Assembly (NCBI GenBank): GCA_030581615.1
Contig: JAKTTT010000078.1
Coordinates: 23,138 to 87,137 of the forward strand
Length of the DNA: 64,000 nucleotides
Origin: Alloascoidea africana
Taxonomy: Eukaryota > Ascomycota > Alloascoideomycetes > Alloascoideales > Alloascoideaceae
Direction: 5' to 3'
Each line of letters begins with the position of its first letter. Position 1 is the stretch's first letter. Below the pieces are notes generated by a model that was not told where the DNA came from, did not search any database, and saw only the letters and a list, made by a program, of their open reading frames with translations. Both the position numbers and the translations under genes were made by a program. Positions 22,101 through 34,062 of the stretch are shown here, in pieces.

Positions 22101-25100
22101 AAGGGGGGGGCTTGTTTTGAGGTTTAGGCTCACCACTCTTTCCATTGCAGTGAATAGCTGGTTTGAATGAGCTTGAAAATGTCCATAGAAGGTGGCTCGT
22201 AAGGTGCTGGAAAGTGTACGGTAAAAGTGTACTGCCAATTCCCTTCTTTTAGAGAAGTTCTGGCGTAGTTCCATGTATAGAAGATAAGATTCAGATCTTC
22301 TTGCATAAAATCAGCATTTGCTCATGTTCTCCTATATACACTTGGTTGGTCGGGGAGAAACATGCCCATATGATCTACCTCACCACTATGACATGTAAAA
22401 AGCTGAGTGGACGTAGAATTTATGTAGCTACAACTATGAGCTTTGAAAAACAGGAAAGAAGCACAAAAGCTGGCCTCAAGTTGGATACGCATCAAGATTC
22501 CAAAAATCGCCAAGCTCAGCGCTCATGTTTCCAGTTCTCTTTCGTTTCATAAAAACAGATGTCTCTTGTAAATCTTCTAGAAAATTTTGTTTACTCTTCA
22601 TTTTTTTTCCAGAAGCAAGAAGAGGAGAAGGCTATACAATGGAAATTGATTTTTGGATGACCTGTATCAGCTCATTTGGCCTTTGAAAATGCATCATGAT
22701 TCAAATTCATGTATTCATTTTCATGTTTAATGGATGACAAAATATATTCTCGACAACAGTAACAACATTGATAATTGTACTTTTCCATATATCATAGCTT
22801 TTACGACAGTAAACCCCTTTAAAGACTTCTGTTGCTTTCAAAAAAGAAAAAAAATAGATGGTGTGTGTGCATCACACATATTGCCCTGATGGAGACCCAT
22901 GTAAACTGCACTGATTTCAAAGTCCAACTTCAGCAAAAAAGTCCAAATTCTTCTTTTGTGGTTCCGAAAAGAGTTCTGGAAAGTTTCAAGTACAAGTAGC
23001 ACAGGCGCAAGTGAGGACGCCGGGTAGATTGGTTTTGGAACAAAATTCGTTGATTCTGGAAATCTGATGGAAGAATACTCTTTTCCAATTGCCTTTCAAC
23101 ACTTAGCCCAGCAAGGGTCATTATTCTGCCTTGATCCATCCCATCCACACAATTTCAAATTAAATGATTAATTAAAACGACGATGAAGTTTACAAAATGT
23201 ATCCTCCAATGCTGTACACAACAGGCTTTCCATGACTTGAATTTTTCAACCGTTTCTCAATAATGGAGTTTCTTCGCTTTGTGATGACTGAAGATCCGAA
23301 TTTCAAGGTGTTTGGGGACCATATACGTGTGATCATCTTTGGAACTGATCAATTCACATAATATAGCAGCTACAAGCTGAGTCTTGGAGATTTGAGTTCT
23401 AGATAACTATGTGAACAGAATTTCTTTTTAAAAAATGACACCAGTAATGCCTGCCAATCTCCCAATTCAAACTGCTACCCCGTTATATGAGAATAGCTTA
23501 GATGACAATCAAATCACACTTGCCAGTTACCAAGGGCTGTACCGAAACACAAAAATTGAAGGTTCAGGAAGGTCAAAAAAAAAAAGAAAAAGGGGAATGG
23601 AATACTGTCATCCGGTACTTCGTAGCAGGTTTGGTGGGAATAATTAAAATAGGCAACAACCAGCTAACAGACCAGTAACCCAAGATCCTTGATTCAAGGG
23701 TTTATGAAATCTTTCTATGACCAGAACATCTTCTGTAAGATAATGCTATACTCATCAAATACACAGAGCTGAAAGAAAAAAATCTAGAATTAGTGGTAGA
23801 AACCCGTTTTTGAACTTTGGGCTTGTACTGAGTCTGATCTTCTTCGTTGACTCAAGCGCCAGAATAGCTCATCCAGTTAAGTCCCCATATTTCGTGGTCG
23901 CAGGAATCCCACAGAAATCGGGGATGCCCTTTTCCCCTCCTCCATCTATGCCACAAGCTTGGTACTTAAAGCAGGGAGGTTTATGTCCGCCTGGCCAATT
24001 GTCTGGCCTGGGACTAAAGGAACAGGATCAATGGTTCTAAAAAAACAGAAGACGCCGAGGTGATTTAATACCGTGAGACTATTATGACAGAAAGCTTCTC
24101 TTACATTTATTTTCCTTCACTGGCGGCAGACGCTGCGTTTTGGGAAACATTTCCTATTACTATCTAACTCGATTTGGTTTGTATTCATCCGAATGTCACA
24201 AATCCAGATGCTAAAGTTGGTTGGTTAGAAGCGTTTCTATTGTCACGAGTTTCGATTAAAGTACACAGCCGCATATAACTCTAGTAAAAGAGCTCACTTT
24301 CTGCTCATGTTGTAGTGAGAGAGGTGAACATCCTGGCAATTGTCAATGCGAAGCGTAAATGTGTTAAAAGTCCGACTTTTCTAGGACACTGGGGTCCAGA
24401 ACTATAACGGTTAATTATTAGAATCAGCTCTTTGACAAAAAAACGACCAGCTCAACGTTTTGTGCAGTATTCAATTCCCTGTAAATGTCTGCAAGATATA
24501 CTCGGAAATTTCCAGTAAAATAAAGACATGTTTTGCTTAGACTTACTAACTTTTCAGGAGAATATCGTAATTCAAAAATTCCGAGCTTTGAGAAGACGGA
24601 TTTCATATTCCTTTAGGAAAATACGGGTCCAGTGCATGTGAATATACCCTATGAACATGTGGGCTTGCTGAATAAGACCCTTTAATGTTTGGAAACCCTT
24701 TGATTCTATATTATGCATTCTGCCAGCATATTATCCCCATAAAGAAACAAAACAAAACAGAGCAAAAGAAAATTGAAGATTTTGACGCCCACCAGTCCGA
24801 AATAACAGCCTCAAAAAAAGTTTTATGAGTGTTACTCACCCAAGTGTTGATTTGGACGGTCAAAACTGACACAAGATGATGTAACGAATTTTTGTCTTCC
24901 CCTTGAATTTCCAAAATAATTATAAAAGGTGAAAAATGTGTTTCATTGCGAGACACATCCTTGAGTTTGTCAGGGATCACAAACAGTAGGGGTGTCTCAG
25001 AGTGGTGGTGTAATAAGGGCCGATAGAGCAAGTACTTTTGGAAAATTAGACGCCGGCCGTAGTGGGCTGTATGAAAGCACCGCAGTCGAAAACCTTCTAT

Positions 25101-28100
25101 TGGGCATGGATGAGAAACAGCATTACATTGCCCATTAGTCGACGAGAACACTGTTTCGAACTCTGGAGGATTACTGATAGAAAGACACAAGCAAAAAAAC
25201 AGGAAAAGAGGTCAAAAAATATGTCAGGCATCGTTTTTTAGCTTTCTTGCACTCTACCATGGCAAAGATCTACCATACAGTAGTACGGTGTCGTAGAGTC
25301 TCCCAAACGTCTCCGTTTAAGCCTATAATTCATGCTGTTTGATTACAGAGTGCAGCATTGCCGAAGTCTAAGCTTGTTACCAGAACCAATAGTAACCAAT
25401 GCCGGAACCACTGAAAGCTCTCACACTACCTCTTTGCATCTTAACCCACAATCGGCGAGAAAGAGATGTGGTTTGGTGCCTCGTATTCTGCCAGTGGTTA
25501 GCACCAACACTGTGTCACGCCATCTGGGCCGAGGGAAGGTAAAGACTTGGGCCACTGGGCCGTAGATTTTCTATGGTCTGTTCACTGAGCCATTCCATCT
25601 CCCCGATGGGCCGAGCTCTTCACTAGAGATCCCCACTTGAGAATTTGTGGAATAATGAAGGGCTCTGTTCTTGGTAAATAATCTTTAAGTAGAGAACAGC
25701 GTTTCTAAGTTGTTGAATTTGATGGTAAATGATATTTAATTCGCTGGTTATTCAAAATTCAAGGAGTGTGTAGATGCTCTCTCCTAACCATGGCATCCAA
25801 GAGAACCAAATATCAGCGCTTCTCCATTTCCAAAAGATTGAAAGCGATCATCCTTCCACTGTGCCAAACATACTCTTTGTTTTATTTCAGCTACTTATAA
25901 TATTGATCAATTGGGGTCAAATACCTAAGCTTTGATCAGCAAAGTTATTCTATCAAAACTGGAGCATCTCCAGAAAAACATAGTTAACAGCAGGAACTCA
26001 TGGGCCCGAAAATATCTAAGGAAGATCTCCGAGAATTTACTTGATTTCATTTCAATGCTTGAACGTGCAATGGTTTTTGTACTTTCTTCTGTATGTTGAG
26101 ATTGACTTCTGTCACTTTTCTACTCTTGAGATTCAGGCAGTAATGCTACGCAATAGAAGAGATGGCGACATTCATTTTTCAAATTAACGCCGGAACCAAA
26201 AATTATTACTGAAAAGTTTCAGATGCCATTTCTTTCACTGAGTTACCGAATGCATCTTCATCTGAAAGTTGGACTCAAGCAATAGACAAAGTTTAGATTA
26301 TGATTAACATTTGAGTGTACCTACCAAACAAGCAACAAGAATATGCTATATCTGGGCGATGGCACCGCTCTCCTTCCGTTTCTAGAATATGTTAGTATCT
26401 TTCTATTTCTGTGCATGTTCCTTGACGGGCTCAATAATGGTGCCAAACGAACGATGGGAAAACACTAGGTCAGATTCTGAGAAAAGAATAGCGCTACATT
26501 GTTTCCACTAAAGAGATAATTGAGAATTTCTAAGATTCTGTATTTGGACAAGGCTGAAAATCACGCTTGTTCACTTTCTGAGGCTGAGCAACCTCCAACA
26601 TTATGAAATTATAAAACGCTTTTCACAAGTTTGTCCGAATTGGTGAAGGGACTGAAGTCAAAAAAAAAAAAACCCTCCAGGTTCTTCAACGATCTTTTGG
26701 AAAATAATTATTACTCTTATGAAGTAGTAATAAAAGAGATTTTCTTCAAGAAGTGAAAGATGCGAACATGTTGAACCTGTTCTTCATATTAACTCGTTCT
26801 TATTTTACCAATTCTTAACAAAACGCTTCGACGATCTAACAACTCCATTTGGTGTGGCTTTCAACAGAACAATAACCTATCAAGCTACACTTGGACATCA
26901 AGTTTGAAGCCTTGGCTGGCATATTTTATATAGAGCTTCAGTAATGTTTCCACATCTAACCCACTTTTAGTTACACACAGAACAAAAGTGGCAGGTCTTT
27001 GAAGTTTTTTTTCTTTTTTTTTTTTTTTTTATTCTTGATTAAAGATAAGCTCTTACATAGAAAGCTCAATAGATAGATCAAGGTTGGTTGTAAGTTGCAG
27101 CACGCTAAAGAAAGGCACTTGGGCATCCAAGAACTAAACGCTGCCTTATACAAGATTAGGCTCATCTATTTTTGGCGTAAGAAAGTCCACTCCCCGTCTT
27201 GAACTTATTGGTTATATATACAGGGCATGGCGCTATTGAAGCTTAACCGTAGAACAGACCAGTGGCAGGTTAAGAAAGAATATATGTAAACCTTTTTCAA
27301 CCTTTTCTGTATGCATTCAAACAGCTACTTTCTCAGCATCCTACTAATACTAGTCTACTCCTTCGAGAAACTATGCACACCCATGTTTTATCTCCTATAA
27401 TTCGCACAAAATATTCATGGAGTTGTTGATCAGCGAAACAGGAAAACTGCTGGATCAATTTCGAAAATTGAATACTGATAAACTATTGGCTATTATTTTC
27501 TAGAACCAGATTCCGAGCACCGAAAAGTTGGAATAATAAACCCTCGTAAAAAACCAAGGGTCTTATCTTTCAGACCAAAGCCTTTAATCGCTCACCTCTT
27601 TCGATAACAAGAATTTATGTTCTCGTAGATTACGATTTCAAAATAGGGGGTATCTTAGTAAGGTCTAATATAGGGGTATCTTTTGTTGCTAGAGGGATTC
27701 AACACATTATCTACTGTAAGAGAATACGAAGGCTTTGGCATGAAGATGAATATCCTAGTGAGGACAATACTGTTGCAGAGAAGTGGATAATTGGGAAATT
27801 ATCATTCTTGGCGATTTTCAATATTCTATACATGTGTTGGAGGCACTGAAAAGCAGCTTCGACTTGTAGAGGCAGGACAAGAATGGAGTACCAATTTCAA
27901 TGGATCTTGGCTCTTGTATGTTTTCTTAGATACATACTCTACAAAAAAAATAGAAACTTGCTAGAAAGTCGTATCGATAACTGGAACTAAAGAAGTGCGC
28001 AGAGATAGGATCACGGAAATCGAAAACAAGAGAGGCCTCTAGTTTTGTTGCCACATTACTGGGGGTACAGTATCGGCCCTCTCCTAATGCACTCAACTTC

Positions 28101-31100
28101 ACTCTTGTGGGTCGGGGATTTTGCGAAAATGAAAGCACTAAGCATAAAGGGTGCTGCTTGTACAGCTACAGGACACAAAGAAGAATTCGTTTTATTTAAT
28201 AATTGCACAGCGCAGGTTTTTTTCTAGCTCTATAGGCATGGAATCTGTCAGATTATGGAGACAAGAGAAGGCACAAGATTTACAAAGCATAGTAATAGCT
28301 TTTAAATGTTTGTAAAAAATCTAACTAAATTGTAGAGAAGACGGAAAGTAGTAAACGTTTGGGCAAAGACTTGCCACAAAAATACTCTGGTATTGTTGCT
28401 CTATACTGACATCTACCCAGTTAGGCAAAAACAGTCAAGAGCGGAAGGATTGCAATTAAAACATTACACTATACGACCTCCTACGGTGAATGAGTTGGAG
28501 CATTTAATTGGCTTGTCTTAGACAAATTTCCATTCCCTAACCGCTCAAGTCTGTGGAACAGCTCTTGATCATCTGATAGTTACCGCCAACAGAAATATAA
28601 TAAACAACAAATACTCGGTAATCAGCTGCAGTGCAGTTACTGCCTCGTGCTCGAAAATTATTGAGAGGTCGCTATAAGCGTTATTTGGATTTTGTAGAGG
28701 GGCTGATTGACATTGCTACTATGTGAATCTATCACATCCTGCAACCGTTAGAATGCAGCGTATCTGAGACTGGCTGACAATGTTCCGCAATATACCAAGC
28801 TAGAATCGCCAGCTACAATATACCCAATACAAGAGGAAAATAAACAACATAATATTGAATTGTCGAATGCTTGACTCGCAAAAAAAGAAAAGATAAAAAA
28901 GGTAAAATAGATCTTGCCCAAATCGAATGCATCTTTAACTTGTAACGGGATCTGTCTGCTTCATCAGTTACGTCGGAGAACGAAACAGAGTTCGCAGATT
29001 ACATAAGATATTTAGAATATGTCATAATGAATCTTTAATTGTCCCTGTTCAGTAGGACACAATCACGGCATTGAGCTCGCACTTGTAGGAAAAAGGCCGC
29101 CGCGAGCATTTCAAAAATGTCTATCTATGACCAAGTTTCTAGTGACAATCCTGAACATCTTGTTAATCAAATTCTTGACGAATATTTTTTCTGGAGCTGA
29201 GCAAAGTATGGTAACAAAGGACGCAGATCGGACCCAAAACCAAACCAAAATAATAAGTCCTGGTAAAGAAGACGGAACTTGAAGCACCGGCTCATAGTTC
29301 AGCATGGAAGAGCCTCTCTTGGCCCACTGGTAGTCAGAAATATGAATCCATGGTTTCTAGGGACCCTCTGGTACTAAAGGGGTGGGGTTGCCAGCTCCGT
29401 GATAACCAAGGAAGGTCCAAAGTAAAATCCAGGAGTTCTCACTGAATAGGAAAGAAGAGATTCCCTATCTGGGATATGCATGCATATCTATATGGCCCTT
29501 ACACCATGAATATCAGCTGCAACCTCATTTGTACCAGCAAGTTTTGCCCAATTAGTAACTGCTTATGCATGCATTTTACCAAGAAATGCAAGATGCAAAC
29601 TGTGCACCGAAGAAGAAAACTTCAGTCAGAGGCTCGTGTTTCGAACAAAATAATATTATAACGGATGGCCGTGGGGACAACGTGGAAAAATATGCTCATT
29701 GTTCTATCCAACCTCTCCGGCTATTACCAAATGAATATCTAGATGTAGACACAACAACACTATCATGAAATCGAATCTGAAAAATGAAGCTAGATCAGAT
29801 ATTCAGGCACACACAAGCTAGAGCTCAGTACCGAAATACCGTGGACAAAGAGGCACAGTTTCGAATCCTCTGTTTTGCTATCATTCCCAGAGCTAAGAAT
29901 ATGATCTCGTTAAGAAAAAAAAAGGTCATAAACAAATATTACTAATAAGTAATCTCTGAAACAGATGCTTTTTTTTACACCAAGAACCCACCACTTTTAT
30001 CAACCTGAAATCCATCTTTCCGGAAGTAAACGGCATTATGAGGCTGTCACTGCCCTAATTCTGAAGCCTTGGTACTAAACATCTGGTTTGTTTAATATAC
30101 CGTTATCTGGCTCTGTAATGACTAAAGAATTTCCAAACTGAGTAGAGATAAAGCTTAAGTCCTAGTATTACCATACTTTCTAGTGTTAAAACTCTTTTCT
30201 ATGAACGTAGTAGGGTCTCATGTTCATCATGATTCTATTTTTTTTTTTCTTTAATATTTTTATTATTTAGTGTTCTTCCAGAAGACCTCGGAATATTGCC
30301 TGGCGGTGGTAGTGGTGGTACTATTGTTGATTGAGATACAATACCTTGTCCTCGTCTTTTCTTCAATACCAGTACCAAACCAACACAATGACAAATCCTA
30401 GATACATTTTCCGTGGGCGGGTGTCATATCTTAATATTACAAGGCAACATCAATACGACTTTGAGAAATACCCATGAGTAAGAAAAGAAAAAAAAAAAAA
30501 GTTCCATACCTCATCGAAAACTTCGTTTTGCTAGATATTCATCGCTCGATCGAACACCTGCCCCTTTCGTTCGGTATTTTCTCCAGAACGCCGAAAGAAG
30601 GGCGGAGGAAACATCTCCGCGATCGATTGCGACTAAATCGCTATACATCACAGAAGCTGCTGATCATACAAGTAATAATGGATTGCAAAATACCAACAAT
30701 TAATATTTCAATCTTTAGGAGTAGCTCCTCGTGCCCGAGGACTGGAGCCCAGCTTAGCAGCTGCGATTGAGCGAGAGACACAGAGAAAAGAAAAAAAAAA
30801 AATAAGAGTGTCATACTGCCTCTTTCCCGAACAGCTTAAAACAGGGAAGAAGGGATGCTTCTTCCATTAATACGGTACGTAAAGCAAGGCAAGCTTAAGG
30901 ATGGTGATTAAAATATTGGCACAACAGAGTTTAAGATTGATTCCCAATACGGATAAGACAAAAATAGATGCATAAGCATAAGCATCTGTACATACATGCA
31001 CGCCGCTATAACTCAACAATTACAATTGCACAGAACACGGACCAGGTGGGGAAAAAGCCAAAGCCAAAGCGAGAGGAAAGAGCACTGAGCAGGATATCTA

Positions 31101-31219
31101 TCGATTCATCGAGATACGATATGGGTATAGCCTTATATATTCATCTTCGCTCGCTGTCTTCTTCTTCTTCTGCCCTCCACCGCTCCTCATCTCCAGCCAA
31201 ACACCATTCTTTCGGGAAT
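19111..31219. other. 12-kb gene desert upstream of the Medusa-like regulator
   Basis: No protein gene, tRNA or rRNA can be supported. The longest frame (24711-25190, minus) has no ATG near its start, and the others are short or GTG/TTG-initiated. The DNA is AT-rich with many A/T runs (for example 26660-26672 and 27012-27030). Immediately before the regulator there is a TATA-like TTATATAT (31133-31140) and a CT-rich leader. The first few hundred bases hold the AHP1 promoter. Given the microexon genes elsewhere here, an intron-rich gene cannot be excluded by eye. Confidence 0.5.
31133..31140 (+). promoter_or_regulatory. TATA-like element before the Medusa-like gene
   Basis: TTATATAT lies about 80 bp before the ATG at 31220 and is followed by a pyrimidine-rich, UTR-like stretch. 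This supports 31220 over the upstream in-frame ATGs at 30968 and 31121. Confidence 0.4.
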
Positions 31220-32704
31220 ATGACCACCAGCACCATTCCTACCAGAGACTATCTCAACTTGGACCAAATTAATGCAGCAACGGTCCATCCCGACTCCCAC
31301 TATTCCTACAATAAGTCCATGAACTTGCCTGACTCTTCCTTCGGATTGAACTATGGATCCAATCCCGTCATTTGTACTCCCAGCATGTCATCGTCGTCCT
31401 CAAATAGCTCGCACATGTTTACAACCGACTACTCATCGTTTGATCCAAGCCTGTCTTCCGAATCGTCTAACAGTGGTGCATCTGCCGCCGCAATGGATGA
31501 CTATGGCATGGTCTCCATGAGTTCCAACTACATCTATGGTATTGGCTCGGACAATGTTAATGTTCCGAACCACAAAGGACCCTATTACTCAGACACTCCA
31601 TCTCCAACAGAATCTTCCTATTCAGATAGCACGATTGCAACGACAGTCTCTACCGCTCCTTCTACAACAAACTCGCTATTTAACCATTCACTCTCACCAA
31701 GAAGGGACCCAAAGTACATGGTTTCGAAACTCTCTCCTTACCTAAACTCTAGAAGGTCCTCTTTCGACACCCAGGCCAGAGTAAATCCAAACAAATGGCA
31801 GACAATCATGACCAACCATTTCCCATCTCCCCCTAATTCCTCAACCGTTGAATCCTTTGGTTCAATGCCTTCAAGCACGACATCTCCATATCCTCCAGCG
31901 ACAATAATACCTGTCTATACTCAAAACGCCCAGAAGAATATGAATCTCCCACCCTTGGTTCGGGGACTTGGATGCTCTTCAAACTCTTCAAAGGCCAAGC
32001 ATTTGAAAACTAGAAGCAGCAACTCGGACTTGATTCCTGTGGAGCTGGAAGTTGTTGGAGCCAGCACTTTTGAAATCCTCTCAAACTGGACGCCCGCTGA
32101 GGTTGCTGATGGCAGAAGAATTATCCGATTTGAGCGATATCAGACTAACCAGGTCGTCAAGGTCAAGGTGTGCCTTCTTTCACAGCCGCAGAGCATAAAT
32201 GCCGGGCTGGAAGAAGAAGACTATCTGGAGGTGAGCTGTCTCAGATACGACCCCTACAATGAAGATGACGCTCCACTGGAATACTCACAACCGCCGTCGG
32301 TACAGCGTCACCAACAGCACTGCATAACCAGCGTTGAGGTGATTAAAATTGTGGAACTTCTTGTCGGGGCGCATTCGCATGCAGAGCCGTCCACAGCGGT
32401 TGTTGCAGATTTCAACAATCCCTTGGTGAATATGAACATTGAGACCACCACAAACTTGACAAACAAGCTTAAGAAGAAGAGGAAAGAGAGAGGCAGAATA
32501 AGATCAAACCTGATTCATTTCTTTGAGTCCAAGCCAATTTCAAAGACAAGATATAGAATGCTATTTGAAAGAATAATGAACTATACCGATCGCAAGCCAA
32601 GAGGTTTCGACAAAGAGATAAAGATCATGAAGTGGGAAAACCTGAACGATTCTTTACTGAGAGCAATGCAGAGCTATTACATCAAAAACCAATACATCCG
32701 CTGA
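31220..32704 (+). CDS. Medusa (MedA)-like developmental transcription regulator
   Basis: 494 residues from ATG 31220 (MTTSTIPTRDYLNLDQ). An open frame reaches back to 30968, but that part overlaps the TATA-like box and leader. The N-terminal 240 residues are Ser/Thr/Pro/Asn-rich and likely disordered. A globular part begins near residue 270 with GRRIIRFERYQ, EVSCLRYDPYNED and ITSVEVIKIVELLVGA. The end has RGRIRSNLIHFFESKPISK and RKPRGFDKEIKIMKWENL. These follow the conserved C-terminal domain of Aspergillus Medusa, Magnaporthe Acr1 and Fusarium Ren1, where I recall RRNLEGFRPLTVSK and NPKPRNIEKDVKVFPW. That family governs conidiation, adhesion and filamentation. A basic Lys/Arg insertion (KKKRKERGR) could be a nuclear localisation signal. 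The gene stands alone between two deserts, an arrangement typical of master regulators with large control regions. Confidence 0.75.
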   Translation: MTTSTIPTRDYLNLDQINAATVHPDSHYSYNKSMNLPDSSFGLNYGSNPVICTPSMSSSSSNSSHMFTTDYSSFDPSLSSESSNSGASAAAMDDYGMVSMSSNYIYGIGSDNVNVPNHKGPYYSDTPSPTESSYSDSTIATTVSTAPSTTNSLFNHSLSPRRDPKYMVSKLSPYLNSRRSSFDTQARVNPNKWQTIMTNHFPSPPNSSTVESFGSMPSSTTSPYPPATIIPVYTQNAQKNMNLPPLVRGLGCSSNSSKAKHLKTRSSNSDLIPVELEVVGASTFEILSNWTPAEVADGRRIIRFERYQTNQVVKVKVCLLSQPQSINAGLEEEDYLEVSCLRYDPYNEDDAPLEYSQPPSVQRHQQHCITSVEVIKIVELLVGAHSHAEPSTAVVADFNNPLVNMNIETTTNLTNKLKKKRKERGRIRSNLIHFFESKPISKTRYRMLFERIMNYTDRKPRGFDKEIKIMKWENLNDSLLRAMQSYYIKNQYIR

Positions 32705-33750
32705 GCTTTTCCAAAAAAAGCCCAACCATTACTATTAGTGCTTACTACTACTGTATTATATGACTTTATTAAAGGGGGAGAGTGGGCCAGATTGTGTTTA
32801 TTCTTCTTTTTGAACGTTCTAATCCGGTCATTTTTTTAGCATGTGTTCAGAACACTTCTGCCACTTCCATTTTTCATAGCTTGAAACATTTATTTCTCTT
32901 TCTGCATTCTTCGAGGAGGGTTTCGCTTTTAGTTCAATTTCATTTACTTTTTCTCTGATTTCAGTTATTTTTGATGCTTTTTTTTTTTTTGAAATTGTGG
33001 TGTGGTCTTTGTTTGCTTCAATTTGGATACAAATTTGTTTAATTCTGTTTTTATGTTTTTAAAGAATGTATTACTGTATAACTTTGAATATAAACAAGCA
33101 TAAATACATCTCTTAACGAGTTCTTTTTGTAGTTGTTGTTGATTTCCCAAGTCCATACGTTTTTCGAAGCCAGTGTGGATGCTGTTAGTGGATGAGGGCC
33201 CTGTTATCATACGTCACTCTCTAATGTCAGTGAACCTCGTTTACAGGAAAAACAAAAAATGACATATTTGACTGGTTTACTAATCACCCATCTTCTGATT
33301 TTGTTAACCTCAGGACCAATTATCCAAAATGGAGCAGTTTGGTGGACAAAAACTATTGAGATCAACTCCCAACACAAATATGATTGATACGGCTCTTTAT
33401 CCCAGCTTGAACCAAGTTTTGAGAAGCATGTGAGGTTACTCGCTCATTGAACTGTTTCTTCCGTCATGCATATCAGATGGAAAGACTTGACAAAAACCCA
33501 GACCTAGAGCGGTGGGTAATATGAGGTTGTATGTAAGTGCATATGCCGATCTGGAAGCCGCCCTCAGTTGACTGGATTTGGAGACAGTAAAAGGTGCTGG
33601 TAGATAAGATTAGAAATTGCCCTCACCAATTTAAGGTGTGGACCGCCGATAGGTAAAACTATCATCAAACAACTATAACTATAAAGTTGCAGCGAAGGTC
33701 TGGACATCGGCATTGATGGATATCTTTTGATTATTTCTTTGTTTCTCACA

Positions 33751-34062
33751 ATGTCTTCTTCGTCTTCCGGTTTCTTAATTAAACGTTATTTGGTTTTTAG
33801 TTCAACTTCTGCTACTTTACACCAGCAGTTGCCAGGTTTAGCAGAATGCACTTTAATCTCTTTGCATCAAAAGGTTTTTCCAGATCTAGATCTGGATCTA
33901 GATCCAGAGGCGGCTAAGACACTCAGATATATACGAATTATGTTTCTGTGCCAGGGCCTCCCTTTGTTACCAGATTTTGTTAGATCAAAACCAGCGGATA
34001 ATATATTATTACTTGAGATAGATCCCAAAATAAAAGCCCCTCTTTTTCTTCAGATTCCGTAA
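33751..34062 (+). CDS. Weak hypothetical 103-residue frame
   Basis: An ATG frame starting MSSSSSGFLIKRYLVF with no known domain. A run of GATCTA hexamers (33883-33906) encodes its DLDLDLD stretch, so part of it comes from a simple repeat. It has no supporting promoter or homology and is listed only because it begins with ATG in an otherwise empty region. Confidence 0.2.
   Translation: MSSSSSGFLIKRYLVFSSTSATLHQQLPGLAECTLISLHQKVFPDLDLDLDPEAAKTLRYIRIMFLCQGLPLLPDFVRSKPADNILLLEIDPKIKAPLFLQIP
33883..33906. repeat. GATCTA hexamer repeat
   Basis: Four near-perfect, self-complementary GATCTA/GATCTG units in a row. Confidence 0.75.

Noticed and set aside
23810-24040. Proline-rich 76-residue frame
   Set aside because: TTG start and no homology; random frame.
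24711-25190. 159-residue minus-strand frame in the desert
   Set aside because: Opens with TTG and has no ATG until its last residues; no domain or splice context. Likely chance.
29840-29880. tRNA B-box-like TTTCGAATCC
   Set aside because: No A box, anticodon arm or acceptor stem can be formed around it. Other TTCGA-type matches in the window failed the same way.
30474-30770. 98-codon ATG frame upstream of the Medusa-like gene
   Set aside because: Begins in an A-run, lies before the TATA-like element, and has no domain; at best a leader ORF.
30968-31219. N-terminal extension of the Medusa-like protein
   Set aside because: In frame, but it covers a TATA-like box and a pyrimidine-rich leader and has unnatural composition (MHKHKHLYIHARR).
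19111-31219. Centromere explanation for the desert
   Set aside because: I saw no long inverted repeats, tRNA borders or element cluster that would support it; it remains possible but is not claimed.
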